Assembly (NCBI RefSeq): GCF_002251735.1
Contig: NZ_NOXS01000034.1
Coordinates: 62,376-126,375 of the forward strand
Direction: 5' to 3'
Origin: Elstera cyanobacteriorum
Lineage (GTDB): Bacteria > Pseudomonadota > Alphaproteobacteria > Elsterales > Elsteraceae
Length of the DNA stretch: 64,000 nucleotides
The stretch's first letter is position 1, and each line of letters begins with the position of its first letter. Under the pieces are notes generated by a model. It made no database searches and had not been told where the DNA came from. It saw nothing but the letters and a program-made list of their open reading frames with translations. The position numbers and the translations under genes were made by a program. Positions 27,778 through 37,479 of this stretch are shown in pieces.

Positions 27778-28533
27778 TCAAGTCTGGATGGCATCAAGCC
27801 CGGGTCGCAGAGCGTTGGTAACGGCATCCGGCGCCTCCAGCATCATCATATGCGCCGCATCCCGCAGGCAGAGAAACCGCGCGCCGGGGATTTTGCCCGC
27901 CATCCGTTCCACCCCCTGTGGCGGGGCTTGGCGGTCGTGTTCGCCCGCCAGGCAGAGGACGGGCATCGTGAGCCCCGGCAACGCTGCGCGCCGGTCGAAG
28001 GTGACGAGACAGGCGAGGGCGGCGCGGTAGGTGGCTTCGTCCATCTTGGCCAGTGCGTCGATACTGTCGGCCATCAGGTCGGGGGCGGTTCCCGGCAGGA
28101 AAAGATCAGCGGTCAGGTCGGGGGCGAGGTCGGGCAGGCGCTGCCCGGCGTCCAGCGGCCCCAGCCGGTCGGCGAGGAAGGCGCGCTGGAAGCTGCCGTC
28201 GGCGCTCCCGAACAGGGCGGCACTGCCAAGCAGGGCGAGGGAGGCGCAGCGGTCCGGCGCGCGGGCCGCGACTTCCAGCGCTAACATGCCGCCCATCGAA
28301 TGGCCGACCAGATGGGCGGTGCCGATGCCGTGGGCGTCCAGAAACCCCAGCAGCGCGGCGGCTAACCCTTCAAAGCTCAGCGGTTGCCCGTCCCACGGGG
28401 CGCCGCCGTGGCCGGGCATATCCCAGGTATGGCAGGCGAAACCCTCCGCTGTTAGGGCGGCACCCTGTGGCGCCCAGCAGCGATGATCCAAGCCCAGCCC
28501 GTGCAAAAAGACGATGGGTGCGGTTCCGGCCAT
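27778..28533 (-). CDS. Alpha/beta hydrolase
   Basis: 251 residues. The oxyanion motif FLHGLGLDHRCW, the nucleophile elbow VGHSMGG (serine near 98), an acidic residue in LAGEHDRQ and a histidine in RDAAHMMMLE make a complete catalytic triad. Size and layout resemble PcaD/RutD-type esterases. No pathway partners are adjacent. It lies 62 bp upstream of hisS. Confidence 0.88.
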   Translation of the reverse strand: MAGTAPIVFLHGLGLDHRCWAPQGAALTAEGFACHTWDMPGHGGAPWDGQPLSFEGLAAALLGFLDAHGIGTAHLVGHSMGGMLALEVAARAPDRCASLALLGSAALFGSADGSFQRAFLADRLGPLDAGQRLPDLAPDLTADLFLPGTAPDLMADSIDALAKMDEATYRAALACLVTFDRRAALPGLTMPVLCLAGEHDRQAPPQGVERMAGKIPGARFLCLRDAAHMMMLEAPDAVTNALRPGLDAIQT

Positions 28534-28562
28534 CTGATGTTCCCCCCCTGAAATATTTTTTG

Positions 28563-28671
28563 GTTTAGAGCATTTTTCGTTCGCTGTGGCTCACGTCAAA
28601 CGCTCTAAACTTTTGTTTTTTCAGCAAATACGTCGTCGCGGGTGTTCCGCCCGCTTGGGATTTGCTCTAAC
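28563..28671. repeat. Palindromic dispersed-repeat-like element
   Basis: Two nested palindromes in tandem. The first has 9-bp arms GTTTAGAGC (28563-28571) and GCTCTAAAC (28602-28610). The second has AGCAAAT (28623-28629) and ATTTGCT (28660-28666) around an inner GCGGG/CCCGC stem, and ends in GCTCTAAC, which echoes the first arm. Elements with TTAGAGC ends are common dispersed repeats in alphaproteobacterial genomes. The folC stop codon (28667) falls inside. Only one copy is seen in this window. Confidence 0.5.
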
Positions 28672-29986
28672 TGATCGGCGGAGGGCAGCGGTTTTCGGCC
28701 AGCACCCGCCCGGCCAAATAGAGCGAACCACAAATCAGCACGCGCGCGCCCAAGGCGCGGTCGGCGATTTCGCGCAAGCCTTCCGACACGGCATCGACCG
28801 AGGCGGCATCGGCAAAGCCGACGTCTTGGGCAATCGCCGCCAGCCGGTCGCCCGCCACCGAATTGGCTTCGTCCGGGATGGTGACGGTACGGATGGTCTT
28901 GGCAAACGGCTGCAAGGGCGACAGAAAACCGCGTGGGTCTTTCGAATCGATCATGCCGACGATCAGGAATAAGGGCCGGTCGCGCCACTCTTTCAACGTC
29001 TCGGCCAGCGCCTCGCCCGCGCCGGGATTATGGCCGCCGTCGAGCCATAGCTCGCAGGTATCGGGCAGCAGATCGACCAGCGGGCCGGTGATCAGCCGCT
29101 GCATGCGGGCGGGATGTTCTACCTTGCGCAGCCCTTGGGCCAGCGAGACGGCGGTGATCTTCTGAAAGCGCTTGCGCAACTGCAAGGCGCAGGCGACGGC
29201 AGTTCCAGCATTGGCGATCTGATGGGCGCCGAACAGGCCTGGTTTCGGCAGCAGCAGCGTGCCGATCGCATCCTGATACTTCAGCCCCTCCGGGCAGGCG
29301 CCCGCCGTCCATTCCCGTCCGCACGCCAGCGCCGTGGCGCCGACCGAGGCCGCGCGCAGATCGATTACCGATAGGGCTTCTGGCGGCTGCGGGCCGACGA
29401 TAGCGGTGCAGCCTTCCTTGATAATCCCGGCTTTTTCCCCGGCAATCGCTGCCAGCGTATCCCCAAGATAGTATTGATGGTCGAGCGAGATCGGCGTAAT
29501 CGCCGTCAGTAGCGGCGGCGGGATGACGTTGGTGGCATCGAGCCGCCCGCCAAGGCCGACTTCCAGCAGCAGCACATCGGCCGGATACTGCGAAAAGGCG
29601 ACGAAGGCTGCCGCCGTGGTAATTTCGAAGAAGGTGATCGGCGCCCCGGCATTGGCGGTTTCCACCCGTTCCAGCACGGCGGCCAGCGCGTCATCGGTGA
29701 TCTGATTGCCGCCCAGCACGATGCGCTCGTTAAAGCGCACCAGATGCGGCGAAATATACGTATGGGCCTTATAACCCGACGCTTGGAAGATAGACTTTAG
29801 ATAGGCGACCAACGAGCCTTTGCCGTTAGTCCCCGCAACATGAACGACCGGGGGTAAGCTGCGTTCGGGATTATCGAGCTTATCGAGCAGCGCTTGCATA
29901 CGCCCCAACGATAGATCGATCACCTTCGGGTGCAGCGCCTGCAACCGTTTCAATACGTCGTGGCAGCGTTCCACCGGCTCGGTCAT
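28667..29986 (-). CDS. folC: Bifunctional dihydrofolate/folylpolyglutamate synthase
   Basis: 439 residues. The Mur-ligase-like P-loop reads GTNGKGS (about 50-56), with the ISPHLVRFNERI stretch and the LLLEVGLGGRLDATN motif typical of FolC. It adds glutamate to dihydropteroate and to reduced folates. It is downstream of accD (18 bp), the usual accD-folC pairing. Confidence 0.96.
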   Translation of the reverse strand: MTEPVERCHDVLKRLQALHPKVIDLSLGRMQALLDKLDNPERSLPPVVHVAGTNGKGSLVAYLKSIFQASGYKAHTYISPHLVRFNERIVLGGNQITDDALAAVLERVETANAGAPITFFEITTAAAFVAFSQYPADVLLLEVGLGGRLDATNVIPPPLLTAITPISLDHQYYLGDTLAAIAGEKAGIIKEGCTAIVGPQPPEALSVIDLRAASVGATALACGREWTAGACPEGLKYQDAIGTLLLPKPGLFGAHQIANAGTAVACALQLRKRFQKITAVSLAQGLRKVEHPARMQRLITGPLVDLLPDTCELWLDGGHNPGAGEALAETLKEWRDRPLFLIVGMIDSKDPRGFLSPLQPFAKTIRTVTIPDEANSVAGDRLAAIAQDVGFADAASVDAVSEGLREIADRALGARVLICGSLYLAGRVLAENRCPPPIS

Positions 29987-30004
29987 GGCGGCCCTTTCGC
30001 GGGG

Positions 30005-30880
30005 TTAGGCGGCGCTTGGGGTCGATTGCGGGGTGGCGTGCATCAACAGACGCAGCACCTTCGTCAGCGCGCCGCGCAGTTCGGCGCGCGTTACCACCAT
30101 GTCCAGCATGCCGTGCTCCAGCAGATATTCGGCGCGCTGGAAGCCTTCCGGCAGTTTTTCGCGCACAGTGTTTTCGATCACCCGGGCCCCGGCGAAGGCG
30201 ATATAGGCGCCCGGTTCGGCGATCTGCACGTCCCCCAGCATGGCGAAGGAGGCGGAGACGCCGCCGGTGGTCGGGTCGGTCAGCAGCACGATGTACGGTA
30301 GCCCGGCTTCCTTAACCATCTGCACGGCAATGGTGGTGCGCGGCATTTGCATGAGCGACAGAATGCCTTCCTGCATGCGCGCCCCGCCGGAGGAGGTGAC
30401 AGCAATGAAGGCCGCCTTACGCGCCACAGCTTCCCGCGCCGCCGCGACGAAGCCATCGCCGACGCCGATGCCCATCGAGCCGCCCATGAAGCTGAAATCC
30501 AACACCGAGACCACAGCCGGAACACCGCCGATGGTTCCGGCGGCGGAGGTGAGCGCATCCGGTTCCGGGCTTTTCGCGTGGGCGCGCTTCAGCCGGTCCG
30601 TATAGCGTTCCTTATCGCGGAACTTCAGCGGATCGACGATCGGCTTCGGCATCTCGAGCTTGGTGAAGCCCTCGTCCAGCATCAGCGCCAAGCGCTTGGC
30701 CGTATCGATGCGCATATGGTTGCCGCAATGGGTGCAGACGTGCAGCGAGGCTTCGAGCTCGCGATGAAAAATCATCGTGCCGCATTTGTCGCATTTGACC
30801 CAGAGATTATCGGGAATCTCGGCCCCGCGGCTTACCAGCGCACGGATCTTCGGACGGACGAAATTGGTCAGCCAATTCAT
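30005..30880 (-). CDS. accD: Acetyl-CoA carboxylase carboxyltransferase subunit beta
   Basis: 291 residues. The N-terminal zinc ribbon uses Cys30, Cys33, Cys49 and Cys52. The carboxyltransferase core includes GGSMGIGVGDGFV and SSGGARMQEGILSLMQM. With AccA it transfers the carboxyl group from biotin to acetyl-CoA, the first step of fatty acid synthesis. It lies in the ribF-pyrF-accD-folC run on the minus strand. Confidence 0.97.
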   Translation of the reverse strand: MNWLTNFVRPKIRALVSRGAEIPDNLWVKCDKCGTMIFHRELEASLHVCTHCGNHMRIDTAKRLALMLDEGFTKLEMPKPIVDPLKFRDKERYTDRLKRAHAKSPEPDALTSAAGTIGGVPAVVSVLDFSFMGGSMGIGVGDGFVAAAREAVARKAAFIAVTSSGGARMQEGILSLMQMPRTTIAVQMVKEAGLPYIVLLTDPTTGGVSASFAMLGDVQIAEPGAYIAFAGARVIENTVREKLPEGFQRAEYLLEHGMLDMVVTRAELRGALTKVLRLLMHATPQSTPSAA

Positions 30881-30909
30881 AAGCCTAAAACTCCTTCACG
30901 CCGGGCGGG

Positions 30910-31635
30910 TCAGGCCGCGGCCATCATATCTGCACGCACGCGGCGGGCGGCATCGGCCGGGTCGCGCGCTTCGGTAATCGGGCGTCCCACCACCAGCAGG
31001 CTGCCGCCCAGGCGCACGGCTTCCCCCGGGGTGACGATGCGCTTTTGGTCGCCCGCCTCGGCCCAGGTCGGGCGGATACCTGGCACGACTAGTAGCGGCG
31101 CGGCGCCCAGCTTCGACCGCAGCAGGGCCGCTTCCTTAGCCGAAGACACGACGCCCGCCAAGCCGTTCTGCACGGCAAGCTGCGCCAGACGCACGACCTG
31201 ATCGGGCAACGGGCCGCTTTGGCCGGTCTGCTGAAGGTCGTCGTCGGCAAGGCTGGTGAGGACGGTGACGCCCACGACCTTCGGCACCGGCACTCCAGCG
31301 GCTTTGGCCGTGGTTTCCGCCGCCTCCACCGCCGCGCGCATCATCGCCGCCCCGCCGCTGGCGTGAACGGTCATGACGGCAACCCCCAAGCCGGCGACGG
31401 CGCGCACGGCGCCCGCCACGGTATTGGGAATATCGTGCAGCTTCAGATCGAGGAAGATCGGCAGGCCGACGGTTTGGATCGCGCGGACGCCAGCGGGGCC
31501 GTGGGCGAGGAAAAATTCCAGCCCGAGCTTCACCCCATCGACATGCCCGGCGATTTGTCCGGCCCACAGGCGGGCCTGCGCCAGATCGACGGTATCGAGT
31601 GCGCAGTAAAGCTGCGCCGTGTGTGCGGTGGTCAT
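30910..31635 (-). CDS. pyrF: Orotidine-5'-phosphate decarboxylase
   Basis: 241 residues. The catalytic motif FLDLKLHDIPNTVAGA (about 61-76) carries the Asp-x-Lys-x2-Asp set. VVPGIRPTW and the C-terminal LLVVGRPITEA phosphate-binding loop are also present. It makes UMP in pyrimidine synthesis. It is followed after 29 bp by accD. Confidence 0.97.
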   Translation of the reverse strand: MTTAHTAQLYCALDTVDLAQARLWAGQIAGHVDGVKLGLEFFLAHGPAGVRAIQTVGLPIFLDLKLHDIPNTVAGAVRAVAGLGVAVMTVHASGGAAMMRAAVEAAETTAKAAGVPVPKVVGVTVLTSLADDDLQQTGQSGPLPDQVVRLAQLAVQNGLAGVVSSAKEAALLRSKLGAAPLLVVPGIRPTWAEAGDQKRIVTPGEAVRLGGSLLVVGRPITEARDPADAARRVRADMMAAA

Positions 31636-31646
31636 GGAGACCTCTT

Positions 31647-32603
31647 TTAGCAGAGCGCGGCCAGCTTGTCGCGCGCGGCTTGGGCGTCGCGGGCGATCTG
31701 CGCCGTCAGCGCCGCCAGCCCATCGAACTTCATTTCCGGCCGCAGGAAGTGGTGCAGGGCAACGCAGAGTTTGCGGCCATAAAGATCACCCGAAAAATCA
31801 AAGAGATGCACTTCCAACCGCTCCACCAAGCCCGCCACGGTCGGGCGGCGGCCCAGATTGGCGACGCCGTGATGAGGTTGCCCGTCGATTTCGACCGTTA
31901 CCGAGTAAACGCCGAAGGCCGGGCGCAGATAGTCGCCCAGCTCGATATTGGCCGTCGGGAAGCCGATGGTGCGCCCGCGCTTATCGCCGTGGCGAACGCG
32001 CCCGACGATGGTGAACGGGCGGCCCATCAGCGCGGCGGCGGCTTCCGTCTCGCCTTTGGTCAGATGGTCACGGATCAGGGTGGAGGCGAAGGCCTCCCCC
32101 TCCGCCCGGCGCTGGGGCGGCAGGGCGGTGACGGTGAAAGCCGCCTCGGCACTTAAGGTTCCGGCATTGCCCGCCCGCCCGCGCCCAAAGCAGAAATCAT
32201 GACCGACCGCCACATGCTGCGCCCGCAGCCCGTCGATCAACACGTCTTGAATAAACTGGTCGGGCGTTTGTTGGGCAAACTCCGGCGTGAAGCGCAGGGA
32301 GACGATGCAATCGAGCCGCAACCCGTCGAGCGCCAGGAACTTGACGAAGCCGGGGGTTAGCCGAAACGGCGCGCCGCCGCCCTTCTGCCGGGCAAACACG
32401 GTACGCGGGTGCGGTTCGAAGGTCAGGCAGAGCAGGGGAAGGGCGCGGGCGTCGGCGACCTTACGGGCGGCGTCGATCACCGCCCGGTGCCCCAGGTGAA
32501 CCCCGTCGAAATTACCAACCGCAACCGCCCCGCCTTTGAGCGCCGGCGGCAGCGCGGCCAGGGTCCGCACGAAACAAGTGCCCTGCGGCAGGGTAAGGCT
32601 CAT
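31647..32603 (-). CDS. ribF: Bifunctional riboflavin kinase/FAD synthetase
   Basis: 318 residues from ATG 32603; an upstream in-frame start at 32633 is less likely. The adenylyltransferase domain has VGNFDGVHLGHRAVI and HDFCFGRGRAGN. The kinase domain has RTIGFPTANIEL and GVANLGRRPTV. It converts riboflavin to FMN and FAD. It is the first gene of the ribF-pyrF-accD-folC run; pyrF follows after 11 bp. Confidence 0.96.
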   Translation of the reverse strand: MSLTLPQGTCFVRTLAALPPALKGGAVAVGNFDGVHLGHRAVIDAARKVADARALPLLCLTFEPHPRTVFARQKGGGAPFRLTPGFVKFLALDGLRLDCIVSLRFTPEFAQQTPDQFIQDVLIDGLRAQHVAVGHDFCFGRGRAGNAGTLSAEAAFTVTALPPQRRAEGEAFASTLIRDHLTKGETEAAAALMGRPFTIVGRVRHGDKRGRTIGFPTANIELGDYLRPAFGVYSVTVEIDGQPHHGVANLGRRPTVAGLVERLEVHLFDFSGDLYGRKLCVALHHFLRPEMKFDGLAALTAQIARDAQAARDKLAALC

Positions 32604-32840
32604 TCTGGATCCCTTGTAATCCTGATCGGGCATTCAGCCGTTCCCAACGAGTCGCGGCCGATAATATCCCGAGTTATAGGCAGATGAGGGCGGGCGGGCA
32701 ACCATCGGCCCGGCAACAAAAGATTGATTTTTACGTTTTAGGTTGACATTTAGGGCTATTCCGGTACCCCAATCCCTGAAGATATCGGCTCAGATTTTGT
32801 GCCATCATCTTGGAAAGCCGCCCAGTGGGAGGGAAGCGCC

Positions 32841-33893
32841 GTGTTTGAGCGTTTAAGCGTGCTGATCATCGAAGACAGCCCTTTTTTCCGGGGGATGCTG
32901 GCGGAGATTTTGCGCGCGCTTAAAGTCGGCCGCATCGTCGCGATGGAAGAAGGCGGCGCCGCCATTACCCATCTGCGGTCCATCGGCAAAAACGCAGCGG
33001 CGGCCCAGGCGCTGGTGCCGGATATCATTATTTGCGATTACCTGATGTCGCCGATCAGCGGGCCGATGGTGCTACGCTGGGTGCGCCAGAGCGAAGATTC
33101 GCCCGACCGGTTCATCCCCTTTGTTATGATTTCCGGTGCAGCGGATGGCGATAAGGTGCGCGAAGTCCGCGATCTTGGCGTGACGGAGTTTCTGGCCAAG
33201 CCGTTTTCGGTGAAGGCGGTGGCCAACCATCTGATTGCCGCCATCGATGCGCCGCGCCCCTTCGTCTATACCCGCGACTATTTTGGCCCCGACCGGCGCC
33301 GACAGGTTCGCCCGTACAATGATGTGGATCGGCGCGTTGCCAAAGAAGGCGATGTGGAGATTCTTTACACGGGCACGCGCCTGCGCTCGGTCAATCCGAA
33401 TGCCAAGGCCTTTATGTTCAAACTGCCGAACCGGCTGCGCGAAAAGATCGCTGGGATCGGACGCGGGCCGCTGACCATCGATCCGCAGTTACTCCAGCAG
33501 GCCGAACAGCAGCTCGACCGGATGGAGGAAGATTATTCCGATTGGGTGCGCGGGTCGATCCAGCAGCTTTATGACGCCCATCGCTCGGGAAGGGCGCTAG
33601 ACCCGCGTAAGCGCATCGTGCCGATCCAGACGATCAACAGCATCGCCCATGATCTGCGCGGCCAAGGCTCGACCTTCGGCTACCCGCTGATCACGGTTTT
33701 TGGCCGTTCGCTATACGAATGCACGCTGAATATCTCTGAAGCCAGCGACCAGCTTTTCGAGTTTATCCGCACCCATATCGACGGGATCAACGCGGTCATC
33801 CGCGACAAGATCAAGGGCGAGGGCGGGCAGCTCGGCAAAGAATTGGTCGCGAGCCTGGAGCGGGCGCGCGACCGGCTGCTGGTCAGCCATTAA
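32841..33893 (+). CDS. Response regulator with REC domain and unknown output
   Basis: 350 residues from the GTG at 32841, chosen because GGGAGGGAAG lies just before it; an ATG at 32799 in the same frame has no such site. The receiver domain (1-135) has acidic Glu11/Asp12, phosphorylation site Asp66 (IIICDYLM) and Lys120 (FLAKPF). After a FGPDRRR linker seen in several alphaproteobacterial regulators, the C-terminal 180 residues are mostly helical and not recognised. No DNA-binding motif or histidine kinase gene is adjacent. It is divergent from ribF. Confidence 0.85.
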   Translation: MFERLSVLIIEDSPFFRGMLAEILRALKVGRIVAMEEGGAAITHLRSIGKNAAAAQALVPDIIICDYLMSPISGPMVLRWVRQSEDSPDRFIPFVMISGAADGDKVREVRDLGVTEFLAKPFSVKAVANHLIAAIDAPRPFVYTRDYFGPDRRRQVRPYNDVDRRVAKEGDVEILYTGTRLRSVNPNAKAFMFKLPNRLREKIAGIGRGPLTIDPQLLQQAEQQLDRMEEDYSDWVRGSIQQLYDAHRSGRALDPRKRIVPIQTINSIAHDLRGQGSTFGYPLITVFGRSLYECTLNISEASDQLFEFIRTHIDGINAVIRDKIKGEGGQLGKELVASLERARDRLLVSH

Positions 33894-33900
33894 TAAGCAT

Positions 33901-33934
33901 CGGCGGCCTTCCCTAAAGAGTGGGAAGGCCGCCG
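33901..33934. terminator. Hairpin between response regulator and tctA
   Basis: A perfect 13-bp stem with arms CGGCGGCCTTCCC and GGGAAGGCCGCCG and an 8-nt loop, between convergent stops (33893 and 33947). There is no T-run, so it may act as a bidirectional barrier or mRNA end rather than a strict intrinsic terminator. Confidence 0.65.
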
Positions 33935-33946
33935 AGGATACCCACC

Positions 33947-35449
33947 CTATTCGACGAACACGTCTTCCCGGCTTTTGCGGAAGCTCGGCAGTAATGCCAG
34001 CACCAGCATCCCCAATGCCAAGAGCAGCAGACCCACCGAAATCGGGCTGGCGATGAAAGTTGTCAGATCGCCGCGCGACATCAGCAGGGCCCGGCGGAAG
34101 TTTTCTTCCATCAGATCGCCCAGAACGAAGCCCAGCAGCAGCGGCGCGGGTTCGAAACCGAATTTGCTGAGTGCATAGCCGATCAGCCCGAAGATGGCGA
34201 TCATCAGCACCTGCACGGGTTCGGCATTGATCGAGAAAATACCGATGCAGCAGAACATAAGAATGGCCGGGAAGAGGATGGGGTAGGGCACCTTCAGCAG
34301 CCGCACCCACAGGCCGATCATCGGCAGATTGATGATCAGCAGCAGCAGGTTGCCGATCCACATGGAGGCGATCATCCCCCAGAACAGATCGGGTGTGCGC
34401 GTCATCACCAGCGGCCCCGGAATGATGCCGTGAATGGTCATCGCCCCGACCATCAGCGCCATGACGGCATTCGGCGGAATACCCAGCGTCAGCAGCGGAA
34501 TGAAGGAAGTTTGCGCCCCGGCGTTATTCGCCGATTCCGGCCCCGCCACGCCTTCGATGGCGCCTTTGCCGAAGCGCGACGGGTCTTTCGCCAGTTTCTT
34601 TTCCAGCGAATAGGTGGCGAACGGCCCCAGCACGGCGCCATTGCCGGGCAGCAGCCCCAGGATCGAGCCGATCAGCGTGCCGCGCGCAATCGGGGCGGCG
34701 GACTGCTTCATATCGGCTGTCGACGGCAGCAGGCGCCCGATGGTGCCGCGCACGACATCGCGGTTTTCCACCGCATCGAGGTTGCGCAGAATTTCGGCGA
34801 TCCCAAAAATCCCCATCGCCAGCACGGCAAAATCAATCCCATCGGACAGGAATTCAAGCCCCAGGGTCATCCGCTCCTGCCCGGTGCCAAGGTCGGTGCC
34901 AACGGTCGAGAGCAGCGTGCCGACCAGGATCATCGCGATGGCTTTTAGGATCGACCCGTGCGCCAGCACGACGGCGAAGACCAAGCCCATCAACATCAGG
35001 GCGAAATATTCGGCAGGGCCGAAGACCAGCGCCAATTTGGTCAGCGGTGCCCCGAGGGCGGCGATCAGCAGCGTGGCAAAGGTGCCCGCGATGAAGGAGC
35101 CGATGGCGGCAATCCCCAGCGCCACCCCGGCGCGGCCTTGGCGGGCCATTTGATGCCCATCGAGCGTGGTGACGACGGCGGTCGCTTCCCCGGGAATATT
35201 CACCAGAATGGCGGTGGTGGAGCCGCCATATTGCGCCCCGTAGTAAATGCCCGCCAACATGATCAGCGCGCCGACTGGATCAAGACCAAAGGTAATTGGC
35301 AGCAGCATACTGATGGTCGCAATCGGCCCGACGCCGGGCAAAATCCCGACGAGCGTGCCGACCAGACAGCCGACGAAGCAGAGCGCGATATTTTGCAGGG
35401 ACAGGGCGACACTCAGCCCGAGGCCGAGGTTTGCGAAAAGATCAAACAT
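33947..35449 (-). CDS. tctA: Tripartite tricarboxylate transporter, large membrane subunit TctA
   Basis: 500 residues with about 11-12 hydrophobic segments. The conserved [21 protein letters not shown] loop and [20 protein letters not shown] motif define TctA. It forms the channel part of a secondary carboxylate importer. It directly follows tctB with no gap. A second, paralogous set is at the right end of the window. Confidence 0.96.
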   Translation of the reverse strand: MFDLFANLGLGLSVALSLQNIALCFVGCLVGTLVGILPGVGPIATISMLLPITFGLDPVGALIMLAGIYYGAQYGGSTTAILVNIPGEATAVVTTLDGHQMARQGRAGVALGIAAIGSFIAGTFATLLIAALGAPLTKLALVFGPAEYFALMLMGLVFAVVLAHGSILKAIAMILVGTLLSTVGTDLGTGQERMTLGLEFLSDGIDFAVLAMGIFGIAEILRNLDAVENRDVVRGTIGRLLPSTADMKQSAAPIARGTLIGSILGLLPGNGAVLGPFATYSLEKKLAKDPSRFGKGAIEGVAGPESANNAGAQTSFIPLLTLGIPPNAVMALMVGAMTIHGIIPGPLVMTRTPDLFWGMIASMWIGNLLLLIINLPMIGLWVRLLKVPYPILFPAILMFCCIGIFSINAEPVQVLMIAIFGLIGYALSKFGFEPAPLLLGFVLGDLMEENFRRALLMSRGDLTTFIASPISVGLLLLALGMLVLALLPSFRKSREDVFVE

Positions 35450-36082
35450 CTAGCGGCCCCCCCGCGTGCGGGTCAGAAGAAACAGCGCAAGCGCGGTGGC
35501 CAGCAGCGCGGCGGCGGTCAGGCGCAGGGCGCCCTTATAGCTCCAATCCGCGAACAGGTTTTCCGCCAGAAACTGCGGCAGCAGCGGGATCGGCAGGTTC
35601 AGCATATCGCCGAACAACAGCATGCAGAGCGGGGTCAGCGTCAACGCCAGCAGCAGCAGGGGCTTGAAGCGCGCCCCCGGCGCGGCATAGCCGCCCAAGA
35701 AAATCGCCAGCGGTCCAGCGACGGCCAACCCCAATTCCGGTGTGGTGAGGGCGCCGAAGCTCATCGGTTTGATCGTCAGGGCAAAACCCGCAATCGCCAG
35801 CGAAATGCACACCGGCCCGCGCAGCGACCCTTTCGGAATTGCCTCACCCCGGACGAGAAAACCGGACACCGTTAAGACAGCGCCGCAGAGGGCGATCAAA
35901 ACCGCCAAGGCTTGCGGCAGCATGCCCGGCCCGGCGGAGCGCAGACTGCCGCGCGGTAAATCGGCGGTCAGCCAAAAGGCGATCCCGGCCAAGGCCAGCA
36001 GTACGAGACCGGCAACGAAGGTCTGGGGAGCCGCAGGGGCGCGCAACGGCACCGCGCGTGGCACGGCGGAAGAAGGGTGCAT
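35450..36082 (-). CDS. tctB: Tripartite tricarboxylate transporter, small membrane subunit TctB
   Basis: 210 residues, somewhat longer than many TctB proteins because of a 25-residue N-terminal extension rich in Pro, Ala and Arg. Four to five hydrophobic segments include FVAGLVLLALAGIAFWL and the RSAGPGMLPQALAVLIAL block. It is the partner of the adjacent TctA. It lies 140 bp after tctC, and that gap carries strong stem-loops. Confidence 0.9.
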   Translation of the reverse strand: MHPSSAVPRAVPLRAPAAPQTFVAGLVLLALAGIAFWLTADLPRGSLRSAGPGMLPQALAVLIALCGAVLTVSGFLVRGEAIPKGSLRGPVCISLAIAGFALTIKPMSFGALTTPELGLAVAGPLAIFLGGYAAPGARFKPLLLLALTLTPLCMLLFGDMLNLPIPLLPQFLAENLFADWSYKGALRLTAAALLATALALFLLTRTRGGR

Positions 36083-36132
36083 GGGGAAAATCCTGAAATC
36101 GGGCGGCGCGGCTCAGGGGCGGCGCGGTTTGA

Positions 36133-36218
36133 CATCGGCCCCTCGATCCAGCCAAGGGGAACGGCCGGGGGGGGAGAGACGCGCCGAGGGGCCGATGCCA
36201 AGGACAGGCGGCCTTGGC
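36133..36218 (-). promoter_or_regulatory. Intercistronic stem-loops between tctC and tctB
   Basis: A 13-bp perfect inverted repeat, CATCGGCCCCTCG (36133-36145) with CGAGGGGCCGATG (36185-36197), and a second stem GCCAAGG/CCTTGGC (36197-36218) lie just after the tctC stop. Such structures after a binding-protein gene usually protect its mRNA or reduce read-through, giving more binding protein than membrane subunits. Confidence 0.6.
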
Positions 36219-36222
36219 CGCG

Positions 36223-37206
36223 TTAGTCGATCGAAATATTGCTGCTGGCGAGGAACTTCGCCCAGCGGGCCGACTCGGCCTTCATCATCGCGCCGAATTC
36301 CGCCGGGGTATCGCCAACGATTTCGGTGCCTTCTGCCGCCAACCGTTCTTTGATGATCGGCGCCGCCAGCGCGGCCAGGGTTGCCTCGCGCAGTTTTTGG
36401 ATGACCGGCTGCGGCGTATTCTTCGGTACCGAGAAGCCATACCACGCGGCGGAAGTATAGTCGGGCAGGCCGCTTTCGGCGACGGTCGGAACTTGCGCCA
36501 GCTTTTCCACCCGCTTATCGGTCGTGACGGCCAGCGGCACCATTTGGCCGCCGTCGATCAGGCCGAGGACGGAGGGAAGCGTCGTCACCATAAAATCCCC
36601 ACGCCCGCCGAGCATATCGTTCAAGGCCGGGCCAGCGCCCTTATAGGGGATGTGAACCGCCTCGATATTGGCTTGGGCCAGCAGTAGGGCGGTGGCGAGA
36701 TGGCTGGCGGAGCCATTGCCCGCCGATCCGTAACTAAGCTGCCCGGGCTTGGCTTTGCCGTGGGCCATCAGGTCTTTAAAGCTCTTGAACGGCGAGTTTT
36801 TCGAGACGACGACGACCAGCGGCGTGCGGGCGATCAGGGTAATCGGCTCGAAGGCTTCCAGCGGGTCGATGCGCAGGTTTTTGAACAGATGCGGATTGAC
36901 CACCATCGGCCCCTGATTGGCCATGAGGACCGTGTAACCATCGGGTTTGGCATTGGCGACGGTTGTGGACGCGACATTGCCGCCCGCCGTGCCGTTATTT
37001 TCGACGATCATCGTCTGGCCCAGCTTTTCGCCAACACCATTGGCGACCAGCCGGGCAATTGCATCGGTGCCGCCACCCGCGGCATAGGGGACGAGCAGCC
37101 GGATCGGGCGGCTGGGGAAGCTATCGGTTTGCGCGACCGCCAGCGAGACGGGGGCCACCGACGCAGCGGCGATGACGAGGGCGCAGAGCGCGCGGCGATT
37201 GAGCAT
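36223..37206 (-). CDS. tctC: Tripartite tricarboxylate transporter substrate-binding protein (Bug/TctC family)
   Basis: 327 residues from ATG 37206, which follows GGGAGGAAAT; a longer in-frame start lacks this site. A signal peptide ending near ALAVAQ (residue 26) directs it to the periplasm. The Bug signature FPSRPIRLLVPYAAGGGTD and GKAKPGQLSYGSAGNGSASHLA follow. The ligand is a carboxylate; a nearby GalD/PrpF-type isomerase suggests a tricarboxylic or dicarboxylic acid. Confidence 0.95.
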   Translation of the reverse strand: MLNRRALCALVIAAASVAPVSLAVAQTDSFPSRPIRLLVPYAAGGGTDAIARLVANGVGEKLGQTMIVENNGTAGGNVASTTVANAKPDGYTVLMANQGPMVVNPHLFKNLRIDPLEAFEPITLIARTPLVVVVSKNSPFKSFKDLMAHGKAKPGQLSYGSAGNGSASHLATALLLAQANIEAVHIPYKGAGPALNDMLGGRGDFMVTTLPSVLGLIDGGQMVPLAVTTDKRVEKLAQVPTVAESGLPDYTSAAWYGFSVPKNTPQPVIQKLREATLAALAAPIIKERLAAEGTEIVGDTPAEFGAMMKAESARWAKFLASSNISID

Positions 37207-37413
37207 TTTATTTCCTCCCAGGGTTATTGTGCACAGCATTCCTCGGTCGCGCCGTTTTTTATGAACGGCGCGCGATCTCTGCCGGTCGCCAGTCAAAGCC
37301 TGGCGGGTCAGGGTGAAGCCCCCTTTCGGTAAAGCGGTCTCGGGGTCGCCTTCTGCGGGCGCGGGCCGAAGCCATAGGGGGCGCGATCTTGTGCTTACAG
37401 CAGATAGCGCGTC

Positions 37414-37433
37414 GCAATTCGGAGATGAATTGC
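37414..37433. promoter_or_regulatory. Dyad upstream of tctC
   Basis: Perfect inverted repeat GCAATTC-N6-GAATTGC in the 273-bp gap between the LysR gene and tctC, both on the minus strand. It is a possible operator for the transporter operon. Nothing else recognisable is seen in this gap. Confidence 0.35.
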
Positions 37434-37479
37434 AAAGATCGGCAGGATTAATGCGTCTAGCTTATTAGTGTGGGGGCGA

